Positions 12,066-23,641 of a stretch of DNA of 64,000 nt are shown piece by piece. A program made the position numbers and the translations under genes. Numbering within the stretch: position 1 is the stretch's first letter; each line of letters starts with the position of its first letter. The notes under the pieces were generated by a model. It was not told where the DNA came from, did not search any database, and was given only the letters and a program-made list of their open reading frames with translations. Source of the stretch: Montifringilla adamsi (Eukaryota; Chordata; Aves; Passeriformes; Passeridae); contig JAGGNK010006892.1 of assembly GCA_017590115.1 (NCBI GenBank), positions 11,194,429 through 11,258,428 of the forward strand, written 5' to 3'.

Positions 12066-15000
12066 GTGCTTTTGTGTGTGCACATCTGAAAAGATTCTGT
12101 GCTATTTTACTGGGCCAGGTCTCCAGCATAGTCTTCTCTCTGTTCATCCTACCAATGTGCTTCACATCTGTTTTAAATGAGCAATAGCAGTCTCCAAAGG
12201 ATATCCTATTTTATCATTTCTTCCCATTTTATAATTGTAGTGTGGTGGCTTCCTACAAGTCACTGCTATGCCTCTTGTGAAATAGTTGCAGCAGCTGCAG
12301 CTCTGATTCAAATTCTTGTGAAAGTCATCTGAATGCTCTTGTCAGACATAAATTGTCTTGTCAGACATAAAATTAAGTGGAAACAAACAAAACTGGCATA
12401 AAAATTCAAAGGAAATAGTCCACAAAATATTTTGCCAATAAGCCTCACTGAAAACTGCAGCATCGGCACCTGTGAACCTGATGTTTGATGGACTTTGAGA
12501 GAGATGGAATGATGCTCAGGCTATGGCTGGTGTCAGTAAATTTTGTGGTGCTGAAAAACATTCCCAGCCACTAGATCTCAATCCTCTTTCCTGCTAAATT
12601 GCTGAAAAGGCTCTTGCGTGTCTTCATTTCACACCAACCCTCTGGATGGTTCCCAGCCACTATTCAGGACATGTCATGTGCCAGGGATAATTCCCAAATA
12701 ACCTGTTTGGAAGTAGACAAACTACCTGAGTGATTAAGAGAGTTTGGTAGCCTGAGTGTGAGCTGCTTCACGTCTCTTGGGCACCATGTCTGTGAATGGT
12801 CCCCATTGTATTCCATCTCCTGCTAGAGACATAGCCTGAGGCTTTAGGCTCCATCTTATATGATTCACTCTTGCCTCAGTCCTATGATTTCTCTTTGATC
12901 TGGTCATATTGCTTATACCTACAGCTGGAGACCAGTCCCCGGCACTGATTAAGGAAATCAGTAAAAGTATTAGCTGAGCTACAATCATGTCACCTCTGGT
13001 CTGTCAGGCATTTTTGCAGGTGGTACATCCTCTGTGAGCTTCAGAAAGACAGACTGAGTGGTAATAAATTTAGTCTTGTAATAGATCTAGGAGATGACTC
13101 ACATGCCAGAAAGAAGAGGGCAACCAGTTCATGAAACATTTTTCTGGGCATTTTTCAGTTTCTGATGAAAAATAAAAATCACATAAATTGCATATTTTTT
13201 CAGGAAGTTTATTTTCCTAAGAATTTTTCAGAATTAGTTATTTTTGGCTAAGTGCCATAAAGGTACAAGTCCACTGAAATGCTGTGTGACTTTGTACCAG
13301 CTTGTGGGAAGCTGTGGTGAAGGGTGGCTGCAGTACCTGGCATTTCACTGGACTGTTGCTCTGAAATGGCATAAACAGGTTGACTGTTCCAAGTCTAGAA
13401 AGCTCAGCAGAAACAGTCATTTTCACAGCTTTAACAACAATGCTGATTGATTCTTGTCTGAAAGAACTTTACATTTTTCACAGAAGAGGTTCTGGTCCCC
13501 TTGGTCCCTGGTTTCACAGTAACTGAAGTTGCAGGCCAGTAAAGCTCAGTGGAAGAATTAGAGTTTGGGATTTCTGCTGTAAAGTAGGGCTGAAATGGAT
13601 CCAAACAAACATTTGCCCTCTTCTAAGTGACAATTTGATTGATGTGCTTGCAGAAATGGTGTGCATCCATCTTCACCCTCTCCAGCTGCTGAAGCATTTG
13701 CTTAGGGGGTAACAAGTCACCTGGGTCAGAGATCTGTGGCTAGAGTTGGACCTCTCTGGTAAATCAAAGGACTGGAGAAATTATGTTGGATTTGGCTCCT
13801 AAATTATTCGGAAGACTGTCTATGTGGATGTTGAAATAAAACAGGTGAAAGATGAGCTCTGAGGATTAGAAAAAGGTAATCTAGAGCTTTGTGGAGTCTG
13901 AGGTTTGGCAGGGACATCTGCAGTCAGTGGTTTGTCAGATGCCTTGGACATGCTTAAAGTTGGTTGCTGTTTTGACTAAAGACCAAGTGGCACACTGATG
14001 GAATACTTTAGTGTTAACTCTGCCTTGTGAAGAACGATATTATGGAGTGTGGTTGGACAAACAGCAGACATTGACCAGGACCTCCCAACGGCATTAGATT
14101 GCAGTGGCACCGTGAAGCAAACCCACCCAAACAGACTGAGATAATTGAAAGATATGCTCTTAAAAAGCCTGAAAAGCCAAGCCACGAAAACATGTTATGA
14201 AACAGTGGAATATTCAGTGGAAAAAAGGCTTTTGCAATTTTTACAGGGTTCTAAGACCTATGACTTTTATGTAACATTCAGATTTATTTTCCTTACCATC
14301 TCCTAAAATAAAGGCTACTAAAACTTGATTGTGTTATCAAAGCACCCTGAAGAGAAAAGAACTGAGTAAGACTCAGCTGCATGACAGATGACCAGTTGGG
14401 AAAAAATGTGCTAATAAAGACAAAAAGGCAGGGTTGGGTATGCTGCTCTTATCCACATGAGTGTGGAAAGCCATCAAAGGTGCAAGGAGGACACACTGAC
14501 TTTTGCTGTACTAATAAAAAAAAAAAAAATAGAACTGAAACTACTCCCATCTAAAATTATCTTTCAAAATAGGGCAGATACATGCAGATTGCTTGATTTC
14601 TTGAGGAAAGTCTCTGCACTCTACTGACTAAATATATCTAAATGCAAATTTGTGCAGGACAAAATTATGTCAGGAATAAACGTATTAATTTAACAGTATA
14701 GAGCATTAATTCTCTGCTGCTGGTCAATTTACTTCACTGAAGACAAGGAACAAGTATTTCCCACAGACATTTCAGGATTTTTCTCCCCAACACCACAAGC
14801 TGACAAATGTTCCAGTCCTGATCTTGCAAAGTTCTTCAGGATGTGCTTAATATTGAAGGAGCAATTCCTGGTATTGGGGTCCGACAGCCTCCTCTCACAC
14901 AACAGGGAAACTGTTGTCCAGAGGCTCCTTGTAGAAAACACAACAAAAAGCAACATTATAAATTTATGTCAGTATTTATGCTGCTTCTAACTGGCCAGCA

Positions 15001-17227
15001 GTGAAAGTTGTGACTTGTGGGTTTTATTAAAATAATTTTTGCAGACAATGATGGATTAAATTTTGTTCTTCCACCTCCTGTTTCACAATGATATGTCAGA
15101 AATAACTTCCTCAGAATTTATTGAGTCAGTCCTGTTTTGAAAAAGTGACATTAGATCCATGCCTTTATAATTGTTTCAATAAGTTTGTTTGGGATTAAGG
15201 TTTATCAGTCTGTTCATTTAGTATTCACTTTCTAAACTGACCTCAGATTTATCCCCTAATGTAGGATTTTGTATTTCCCACTTCCACATTTTAAACTGTT
15301 CCCATGTCCCACATTGTTATACTGTTTCTCCTCAGGTAGCTCAGGAATAGACTGATTTCTCAAAGTAAATGTCAAGGGTTGGTTCTCAGGTAATCCTTGA
15401 ATTTGTGAAGTTTATAAACTATTTCCACGTACCATTTGTTCCCACAGTCCATTCCTCTGTGCTGGCAAAATTATTGTCCCCTTCTAACCCTTCACTGGGG
15501 CAGAAGCATGTGCCAGGGTCACACAGGGGCTGTCAAAGGGAGTGAGTCACAATGATGTAGCAAATAACAGCAAACAGGAAGAACACCCTGACACAGCATT
15601 CCAGAAACTCTATTATTAAATAATAACTGAGGCACTATATTGAAAGGAAAGATAACCTAGCATAAGCCTTGGAAGAAGATAACAGGAGCAGGTGCCTTTT
15701 CACAGCTGTGACCATGAACAGTGACTGAAAGACTGCGTGGAAATCAATCATTTAGACACTTCAGGGAAAGAAATCAGATCTAGAAAAAAAATATTATGTC
15801 TCCACTAGTGCAAATACAATGCTTTGTGCTCACTTAGAGTATTCAGCTGAGGGGTTAAGGTTGTGCAGTGCTACTGCACCATTCTAAAGCAATTAAAACT
15901 CATCCCAAGTAATTGAATTCAACACTATATGCATTATGTCCCATGGCTTTCCCTCTCTAGCTGGGGAGGCATAAATCTGACATCAGCTTTGGTTTTAGTA
16001 TAATTCACTGTGACCAAAATCCCTTTGCATCATTGCACTTTACACAAGGTACTAGAAGAAAATGAAGTTCTCTGAAGCACATTTTTTCCTATAAACCTGG
16101 ATAGAGAAACCAGATTAAACTGCTCTAAGCACAGAATACAGAGCTTGGCCTGTATGCTGATAAAAGTGGGAAGCATTTTTCTTCTGTTCTATGCAGAACA
16201 TTCCCTTTTCCCTGTCCCTAACCTTTCTAGCTCATGTCCTGGGAAGCATTGATCACAATGGCATTCATGGTCTGAGGCTGGTGCTTCTGCTGTGTACCAG
16301 GATATGATCCAGAGATGTCTTCCTAGCTTGGATCATTGCAAAAATTCCCTTAAACTGCTATGGAGAGCAGTCATCAACTGTGCATGTCATCAACTCCCTG
16401 ACACAACACAGAGGATGTACCAAGTCTCCTTTCCTTTACAGTGTCCAGTTTGAAAAGTTCCTTGGGTGTAAACATGTTCACCACCAAGCCCCGCAGTTAT
16501 TGTAATTTAGCTATGAGAGTGGGGCTGAAGGGCAAGGCCATGCAGCCAGCTGAGATGTAAATACAGGTAAGTCTATACTGACTGAAGGAATTAGACCTGA
16601 TAATTTATTTTGCTTTATCTCACTTTAATTTCCATTGAGTAAGCTCTGAGCCTCATTTTTTCCATTTCTGTTTAGTGTTATCATTGTGATAATGCTGAAG
16701 AACTCCTGTAATGAATCAGGGTTCATTTTGAAAGATGCTCTAAAAACAGTGTAACAGCCCAGAGAAAGAAGGTGACTTCAGTTTTCTTGTGTGTCACAGC
16801 AGTGCAATTCGTCCTAGAAGACCTATAATTTAATACTGCCAAAAATACTGCTAAAAATCAATAGCTACCTATTTTTACCTGGCAACTCCTCTTACCCTGT
16901 GCAACACTTTTTTTGCAGTTCGTCTGTTGACCACTCACTTGTGGGGACCAGTGGAGCCCTTTTGTCATCTGACATCTAGTGGCAGTGCTGTGCAGTAGGG
17001 ATGAGGTCAAAAAGAAAGCCAGGGATGACCTTGGGAAAATTGTAGCCCTTCATGATCTCATATCGTGGGATCATTTAATTTTCTGATAACCAACCTACGT
17101 TTCTAAATTTGCAGTCTTCTTAATGTAATGCTATGCATTTAGTGGTGCAGTGACGAGTGTGTGTTTCTCACTAAAACAGATGAAACATTTTGTATTTGAA
17201 CTTGCATTGTGCCCTTTTATAATACAG
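9861..17227. other. No gene recognised apart from simple repeats
   Basis: About 7.4 kb with no supported exon. It contains a CA microsatellite (listed separately), a poly-A run near 14517-14529 and scattered short frames without domains. Confidence 0.4.
12020..12062. repeat. (CA)n microsatellite
   Basis: Uninterrupted AC dinucleotide repeat of about 21 units. Confidence 0.97.
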
Positions 17228-17395
17228 TCTTCCTTTAATTCTAAGTACTGGGAATTTATGGAAAAAAATCTTAGAGACAAAGTCCTTGCTGAGCTTATAA
17301 CAGAGGTAAAGGGTTTGAAACACAAAATGAAGGCAACATTGGCAAAAATTAAAAAGCCAAAGGTCCTTTTAAATAATCCAAATGATGCCTACTGA
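17228..17395 (+). CDS. Candidate 3'-terminal exon, unknown coiled-coil gene (partial)
   Basis: A pyrimidine-rich stretch (GTGCCCTTTTATAATACAG) precedes an open frame that ends at TGA (17393-17395). It encodes 55 residues. The first half contains SKYWEFMEKNLRDKVL, the middle is a Lys/Leu-rich helix (LITEVKGLKHKMKATLAKI), and the chain ends in NNPNDAY. It reads as the charged helical tail of a coiled-coil protein. An internal GAG/GTAAAG donor at about 17306 offers an alternative end. No family was recognised, and linkage to the segments at 747, 1027 or 23531 is unproven. Confidence 0.4.
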   Translation, partial: SSFNSKYWEFMEKNLRDKVLAELITEVKGLKHKMKATLAKIKKPKVLLNNPNDAY

Positions 17396-20300
17396 TTTCC
17401 AAAACCAGAAAATCACCACCTGTGTGTTCATGTATTCTTTATCCATTTGGGCTCTCCTGAAAAGGGCTGGTACTTTGCTTTGTCAGGAACACCACACCAT
17501 GGTCTCTGAGTCCTGCATGCTCCTAGTGCTGTAGCCCACATTTCTGGTCACCTGAAAAGCTGGGAATGCCTGCATGTCCTTAAGATCTCCTGTCATGCTG
17601 CTGCAGCCATCTTCACAAACTGATGCTCCTTTTTTGGATATAATTCATGTCAAAGGAATCCTAAAAAGCCAGAAAAATTCAAGCAAATTTTGCTCATTGA
17701 CATGTAAATATTTTGATTGACAAAAATTGAGTATTTTCCAATGCAAATTTTGCAATTTTTAATGTATGAAATTATGATTAAAAGTAATCTAGATGAACAT
17801 ATGATTATTAGAAAAGTCTGGCAATGCAAACTTAGTTATTAATTTATTAGTATGAAGATAGTATAGTGTATTTACACTGAAATCTTAGATCTTATGCTGA
17901 TTGACGTTTGATTCAGAATGAAAGGGAATTATAATTTTGGTATTTTCTGTGATATCAAACATTCAGGTTTTGATGATTTTAGGTTATTTGCATCAGCTTT
18001 CTCTAAAGCAAATAGAAATATGGCAAAGAAATCTAAACAACAACTTTATTGCAGCATGTAAAGTGTATATTATTTTGTAGGTGGTTAGTGCTCAGCTTTT
18101 CTATTTTGAATAAATAGATTGTGCTGTAACATCAGGTATGACTTTTACAGGTCCTTGTCTAGCATTAGGGCCAGAAAAATACTATTATTTCCACTATTTT
18201 TCTCAAAAGAGAGAGGTAAAATTACTACTGTGCATGGAGATAAACTTACTAAGCGTACGTGGTAATGAAACAAGAGCTCTGTCTCTTTGTCAGATACCAC
18301 ACACTGCTGGTAATTCCAAGTGCTAGCCAAGGAGTGTGGCTGGCACCCTTGCTGGAGGAAGACAATTGTATTTAGAGTAAGAGAAAGGGTAGAAATCCCT
18401 CTGTCTTGCAAACCAGTGGCTCGTACCTGTGCCATGTTATGGAGTGTTTGCACTTTGTTTTCTTCAGTGTGCAAATAAAAGCCCCAGCAGCCCTGTATCT
18501 CTCTTGCAGTGTCAGCCCAGCCTTGGTGACCAACAGTAGGTGCAGAGACCAGAGTTTTAGGTAGTCCATGTCTCACTGAGAATGGTTCCTGGCCCTGTGC
18601 TGAAGGAGGAAAAGGGTCTCAGAAGTTTCCTTCAGGAGATAACCATATGCCTTTCTTCGCTAGGTGTTGCAGAAAAACTTTACCTGAGATCTTTGGCTAT
18701 CTTTTGCCTGAGTCTCTGCTGTCAGCCACACACAGGGAAAGTACTCAGTAGCTGACTTGGACAGACTTCTGGTGCTAAAACACTTGCCTTTGGCCACATG
18801 GTTTGAATGTGTCCAAAGGTCCATTCATTGCTCTGAGCTCAAATGTCTCCATTAGGCATGTGGACAGCTCTTACAGGATTTTGGTTGTTGTGGCCACAAA
18901 GTGCTCCACAAACTAAAAACATGCTAAGTGAATATAATGAAGAAATTGACTTCAAAATCATCCTTGTGTTAAAGTCCATAGTTCCTTTGTCCTTTCCCCA
19001 GACAGATACTCTAAGAGATGAGATCTTTATTCCTGCCTGTTGGCAATATGTTCTGTAAGCTCAAGATCCTTTTTTCCCACAAGCATTTTGTTTCACCCTC
19101 ACTTTAAAGCTTTAAGAATGGCATAATGATGGTCAAATTCATCCCAGATTGCAGAGACTTTTCCTGATGTTTAAGCATCTTTAAAGGCTCAGATCGAGTC
19201 AGGAGGACATCAGACACAAGGATATAGGTGGAAATCACATACTTACATACCTAGAACTTGGCCTTCACAGTGTAACCAAATTCTTACAGAAATTCTATGT
19301 CTGCAAAAATATCTCACAGTATATTCAGGAATGAAAGGAAAACCTCTGTATCTCCCTTTGCACAATTTGCATTTTATGTAGACCTCTGCCTTTTGATAGC
19401 ACTGATTCTCAAAATTATGGCCTCCAATAATCTGACCTGAAAATAATATTTGTAAACCAGATGCCGAAGCAGAAAGGTTTGCATGGTGGGGGTGAAGCTC
19501 TGGGAAGGAGAGTCAAGGGGACTGCAAGGGGAAGGAACATGATGGGGTCCATTCTCATTTACACAGAGATCACTTTGAAAGTACTGGTGTGAATGCACAT
19601 TTCTTCAGCCAAGTGTTTGAGGAGTGGCCATGCTTTGTGTGAACTTTGCTGGGGCAGTGCATTTCCATGGTCTTAATGAGTACAGATGTCCCATTAGGGC
19701 TATGACGGCACAAAAGATTTCAAAAGTAGTGTTACTTAAATACATGTTGGAATTTTGGCATGAGCTCGAAGGCTTTGCTGAATCAGCACCTTCTTCTCTA
19801 ATTAAATCCTGTCCTCCGGCTCACAGTGTGCACAGGCTGCACTGTGTTCCTGGAAATGAGGGAAGAGTTTATCACACTTGGAAATCAAAAGGACATCTTT
19901 ACTAATAGCCATTCTCCTTCCATACCATGTACACCTCCATGAACAAACAGCTGTTGACTTGCAGAATTTTGCTCCAGAACACACCTGTACCTGTTGGTCT
20001 CCTCCTGAGATCAGTGTAAACTTTCCTTACTTCCTTACACTGTGTATTTATGTAACACTAAAAACCTGGTCTGTTCACAGTAATCCTATTTACAGTAGTA
20101 TGAAGTGATAAATGCACTGTTCAGCTGTTTGGAAAATTATAACCAAACGAGAAATTGCATCATGATTTAAAGAGTTTATATATTTATTGTGTAAATCATG
20201 TCCTCTATAATCTTTGGTGAAAATCAAAAGTGGTAGTTATAAAAGTAATGGTATAGCCTGAAACATAGCTAAAGGTAAATATATGCATATATATTTGTAT

Positions 20301-20881
20301 TATATGCATACACACACATTTGAAAAAGGTTTTATATTGATTTTTGTAAACTATATATTTTTCATCTTTATTACCAAGTTGTTCTGTTTAATAATGACAT
20401 TTCCATATGTCTGTAAGTATTTATGTAATGAAAATACCTGCATTTTTAAGCATCAGTTTTTCATCCTAACCACTGTAACCCTTTCAGTTTAGGGCAAAAC
20501 ATCTTTTACCAGTTCCTATAATAGTTGATGATAATTTAGGGGACTCAGTCCTTTAGAACATAGTTTCTAGTACCCTCTTGGTTCTTTTCTTTATGTTTTC
20601 CTTTTGGTTACTTGGAATCACCACCAACATGCCAAACACACAGATCAGCTTATTCAATTTAAATTAGCCTATTAATAAATTTAACAAAGCATTTTTTGTT
20701 TTTAAATCTGAGTGCTTCTCCTACCCTACTTTTTTTTTTTTTTTTCTATAAAATACCTTTATGCAAACCTTTATTTAGAAAATCCTGAGCCGAGTAACCG
20801 CACAACTGAAAAGAAACATCGGAGGAGCTCGGCTGCCGGGAGCCAACCTGGAGCAGATGTTGAGGGGGCTGTGGGCGCGGA
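17396..20881. other. No gene recognised
   Basis: AT-rich sequence. A minus-strand open frame of 143 codons at 18145-18576 has no domain, signal or repeat structure and was judged chance. A poly-T run lies near 20730-20746. Confidence 0.4.
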
Positions 20882-21115
20882 GTGCCAGATGTGGCTGCGT
20901 AGTGCCAGCTGCGAGCGCGAGGTGCCAGCTGCGAGCGCGAGGTGCCAGCTGTGAGCGCTAGGTGGCAGCGGTGACCGCGCGGTGGCAGCTGTAACCCCGG
21001 GTGACACCTTGTGCTTGGTGACAGCTGTGGTTTTCGCCCGCCAGCTGTAAAGCCGCTGGATGGCTTCTGTGGCCGTGAGGTGCCAGATGTGAGCCCTGGG
21101 TGACAGCTGTGACCC
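20882..21115. repeat. CpG-rich 20-bp minisatellite carrying CAGCTG motifs
   Basis: Tandem 20-bp units of the form GTGCCAGCTGYGAGCGCGAG run almost perfectly at 20902-20921, 20922-20941 and 20942-20961. They become more diverged to about 21001 and irregular to about 21115. Most units contain CAGCTG, an E-box. The block is rich in CpG, unlike the AT-rich surroundings. Long minus-strand frames across it (near 20746-21297) arise from the repeat and are not counted as genes. Confidence 0.85.
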
Positions 21116-23530
21116 CCACCCCCAGACCAGGGACCCCGAAGCAGGGGCAGTGGGCAGTGCTGGCAGGTCCCTGCTGGCTGGGTCCATGGGAATTGCTGGG
21201 CTGGGCTCGGCAAGGTGAAGTTGTTTACCCCAATCTGTTGCAAGAAGCAGCGTTTTCTTTGGGGGCCTGTGCTAACTTCCCGCAGCAAATGCTCCAAAAA
21301 TAATCACCACCTTCATCAGCCCAAGGTCAAAGAGACAGCCCACAGCCACAATATCCAGAAGCTGAGTTACCCTCCCTAGACCCAGCCCTTGTCTGTAGGA
21401 GCCTGTGTTGGATTTTTATCTGATAGTTTGGAACCTTGTGCTGCTCATTAATGTGGAGGTTGTATGGCCTTTGGTTCCATCAGCAGCATTCGTTGCTATC
21501 ATACAGAGAAGGCATTTCCACACCCTCCCTGCTCCTTTAGCTCCTGCAGGCTGCAGAGCCCCACAGAGCCTGTGCAGACCCACACACACCCATATGGGGA
21601 CAAGGTAATCTAAGGAGCACACAAAAACACATGGATCTATGTCCACTAACTTATCTAAGTTAGCAAGATACAGTGCTTACAGACCATAAAAACATATGAA
21701 GCCTGGGATGCCTGAGGAAAAATCCAACAGATATCCCTTATCCCAAGCTGATTTAATCAATGAATGCAGGCAGATCATGAAAGAGTCTGATTTACAACCA
21801 GGACCACAGAACCCACATGTCAAACCTCTAGATCTTGTCTGCAAAGTACATGTGCAAGGTGCACTCAGTAAGATCACTGAGATGGCTGGCTGTCACTAAA
21901 AGGGTTCACCCTGCAAGGCTCTCTGCCTGGGTGTGTAGACCTCAGAAAAGTGCTCTCCCTGTTTTGGGCAGGCCCCTCATCTGCACTGTGCTGCTCATCC
22001 TCCATTCTTGTTGATGACCTGTTTCAGCACCTGCAATGTCTGTACTGGGTTTCAGTTCTCTGCTTTGGGCATGGCTCTGGCATGTCTGATGGGCATGTGT
22101 TCAAAAAGGTTTAAACTTCATAAGCTGTTCAAAGAGCATGTGGCTATCAGTGCTTAAACACAGCCTTGCACCTTCATTTCCTGTTATTGGGATTTGGGCA
22201 ATTTGCAGCAAGGGGCATGAAGTTATGAGCAAGTGCAGGGAAAAATGGTTATGTACAACCAGGTAATAACAAGTTTTTTCTTTGTATGTTAGCTCCCATG
22301 CTAGTGTTTCTTCTTCCTTTAAGGTACCAAACCCTTGAAAAAAATTCAGTATCAGTTTTCTCAGGGCTTTTGGTGCATCAGTCTGTCACCTGAGAGCACA
22401 GGGGAGAATTGCTCCCTTGAAAGGGTAAGAGGCAGCTTTTCAGCTCTGTTCTAGCAAGTATTTGATCATACATAGCTCCTGCTCCACTCTGTTAGCTGAA
22501 ACACTCCCATGCCAGTGTCAGGAGTTCCTGTAGGCAAAGAAGTGAGCAGGACTTTTCAGGACATTCTACCAGGAACGCTGTAGTTCGTGTGCCCCAGTAA
22601 CATGTTACATTAGGATGTATAATTTCCTCATTTCAGTTCAGTCTCACCATCTTAGGATCTCATTCATTTGAAAAACAGCTGTTGAAAACCATTAATTGGA
22701 TGAGAAGCAAGCAACCATTTTTCTTGGTGACAGAAAACAACTGGAAAGACAAACGAGGATTAGCTGTCTCCTTGGTTTTATATGTAATTTCTGCATTTGC
22801 TTGTCTACCCTCTCAAACTCCTCTTGTCAACAGTAGGGGGAATACAATATTATAAAACTGAATGGAAATCTGCAGTGGAAAGCAAGAAGAATGTTCAGTA
22901 AAAGTACTGAGGAAATTATTTCAGCTTTACCATATGGGATCCTGTTTTTTGTGTGTCTGTGTGTCCATCTGGTCCCCCAGCAACTGGAGGTATTGGTCAA
23001 TTTTTCCAAGCCAAACTGAAATTCCACACTTCCTACTGGTTTTATGGAAAATAGCAGCTGGCTAGAGGAGAAAACCCCCTTTTGATGGGAAGACATTATT
23101 CATGCCTGGGCCAGGCTGTGGGGCCAGTAGCTGGTCACCCCATGAGTAACTGCACAGCATTATCCAGCTAGATGCCTAAATATAGTATAGGGACATGAAT
23201 TATGAGGAGCTACAGGAGGCATAAGAGATGGGGAGAGGTATTGGGAACTCTCTGGGGCTGTGGGAGGATACGGTGAGCTGCAAGACATAATCCCATGTTG
23301 TCCAGAGAGATGGAAGGATAGGACCACCAGTAAGCACTCTTCTGTTCTGTTCTGACACTCCTATTCTGGTTCCTACTCCTCCAATGAAATGACAGTCAGA
23401 GAGGGAAAACTGAGTGACCAAGCTGTTACCACTAATCAGAAGCCAAGTCTTTTTGTGTTGGGAATGAGTTTTTAGGCTTTCTTTGCTAATAAAGGAAAAG
23501 CAACACTGATTGCTTTATTTATTTTCACAG
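21116..23530. other. No gene recognised
   Basis: Moderate-GC sequence grading back to AT-rich. Several short frames exist but none has a domain or good splice contexts. Confidence 0.4.
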
Positions 23531-23641
23531 GTGGCCTGTGAACATGAACCCCTCACTGGTTTAACAGAATGCCAGAGCTACCAGTCAGAAAACTTCATTA
23601 ACTACCTTTCACTGTTAAAGATTAACTTGCCTTACGACCAG
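23531..23641 (+). CDS. Candidate internal exon, unknown gene (partial)
   Basis: The acceptor (TTTATTTATTTTCACAG) and donor (CAG/GTATTT) enclose exactly 111 nt, open in phase 0 at both ends. The 37 encoded residues include VACEHEPLTGLTECQSYQSE and FINYLSLLKINLPYDQ. This is the best-formed exon candidate in the left part of the window. I do not recognise the family. It lies downstream of the terminal-exon candidate at 17228 on the same strand, so it would belong to another gene or isoform. Confidence 0.45.

Noticed and set aside
14465..14485. GCCATCAAAGG resembling the MMP exon 4 FDGP codons
   Set aside because: Only about 11 bases match and the surroundings show no MMP similarity, so it was not added as another MMP20 relic.
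18145..18576. 143-codon minus-strand frame
   Set aside because: Longest frame in the left region but without a domain, signal peptide, repeat or splice partner. Length is within chance for 64 kb of six-frame sequence.
20746..21297. Minus-strand open frames of 183 and 138 codons
   Set aside because: They run through the 20-bp CpG-rich minisatellite. The repetitive His/Trp/Ser/Pro peptide is a product of the repeat, with no domain or splice support.
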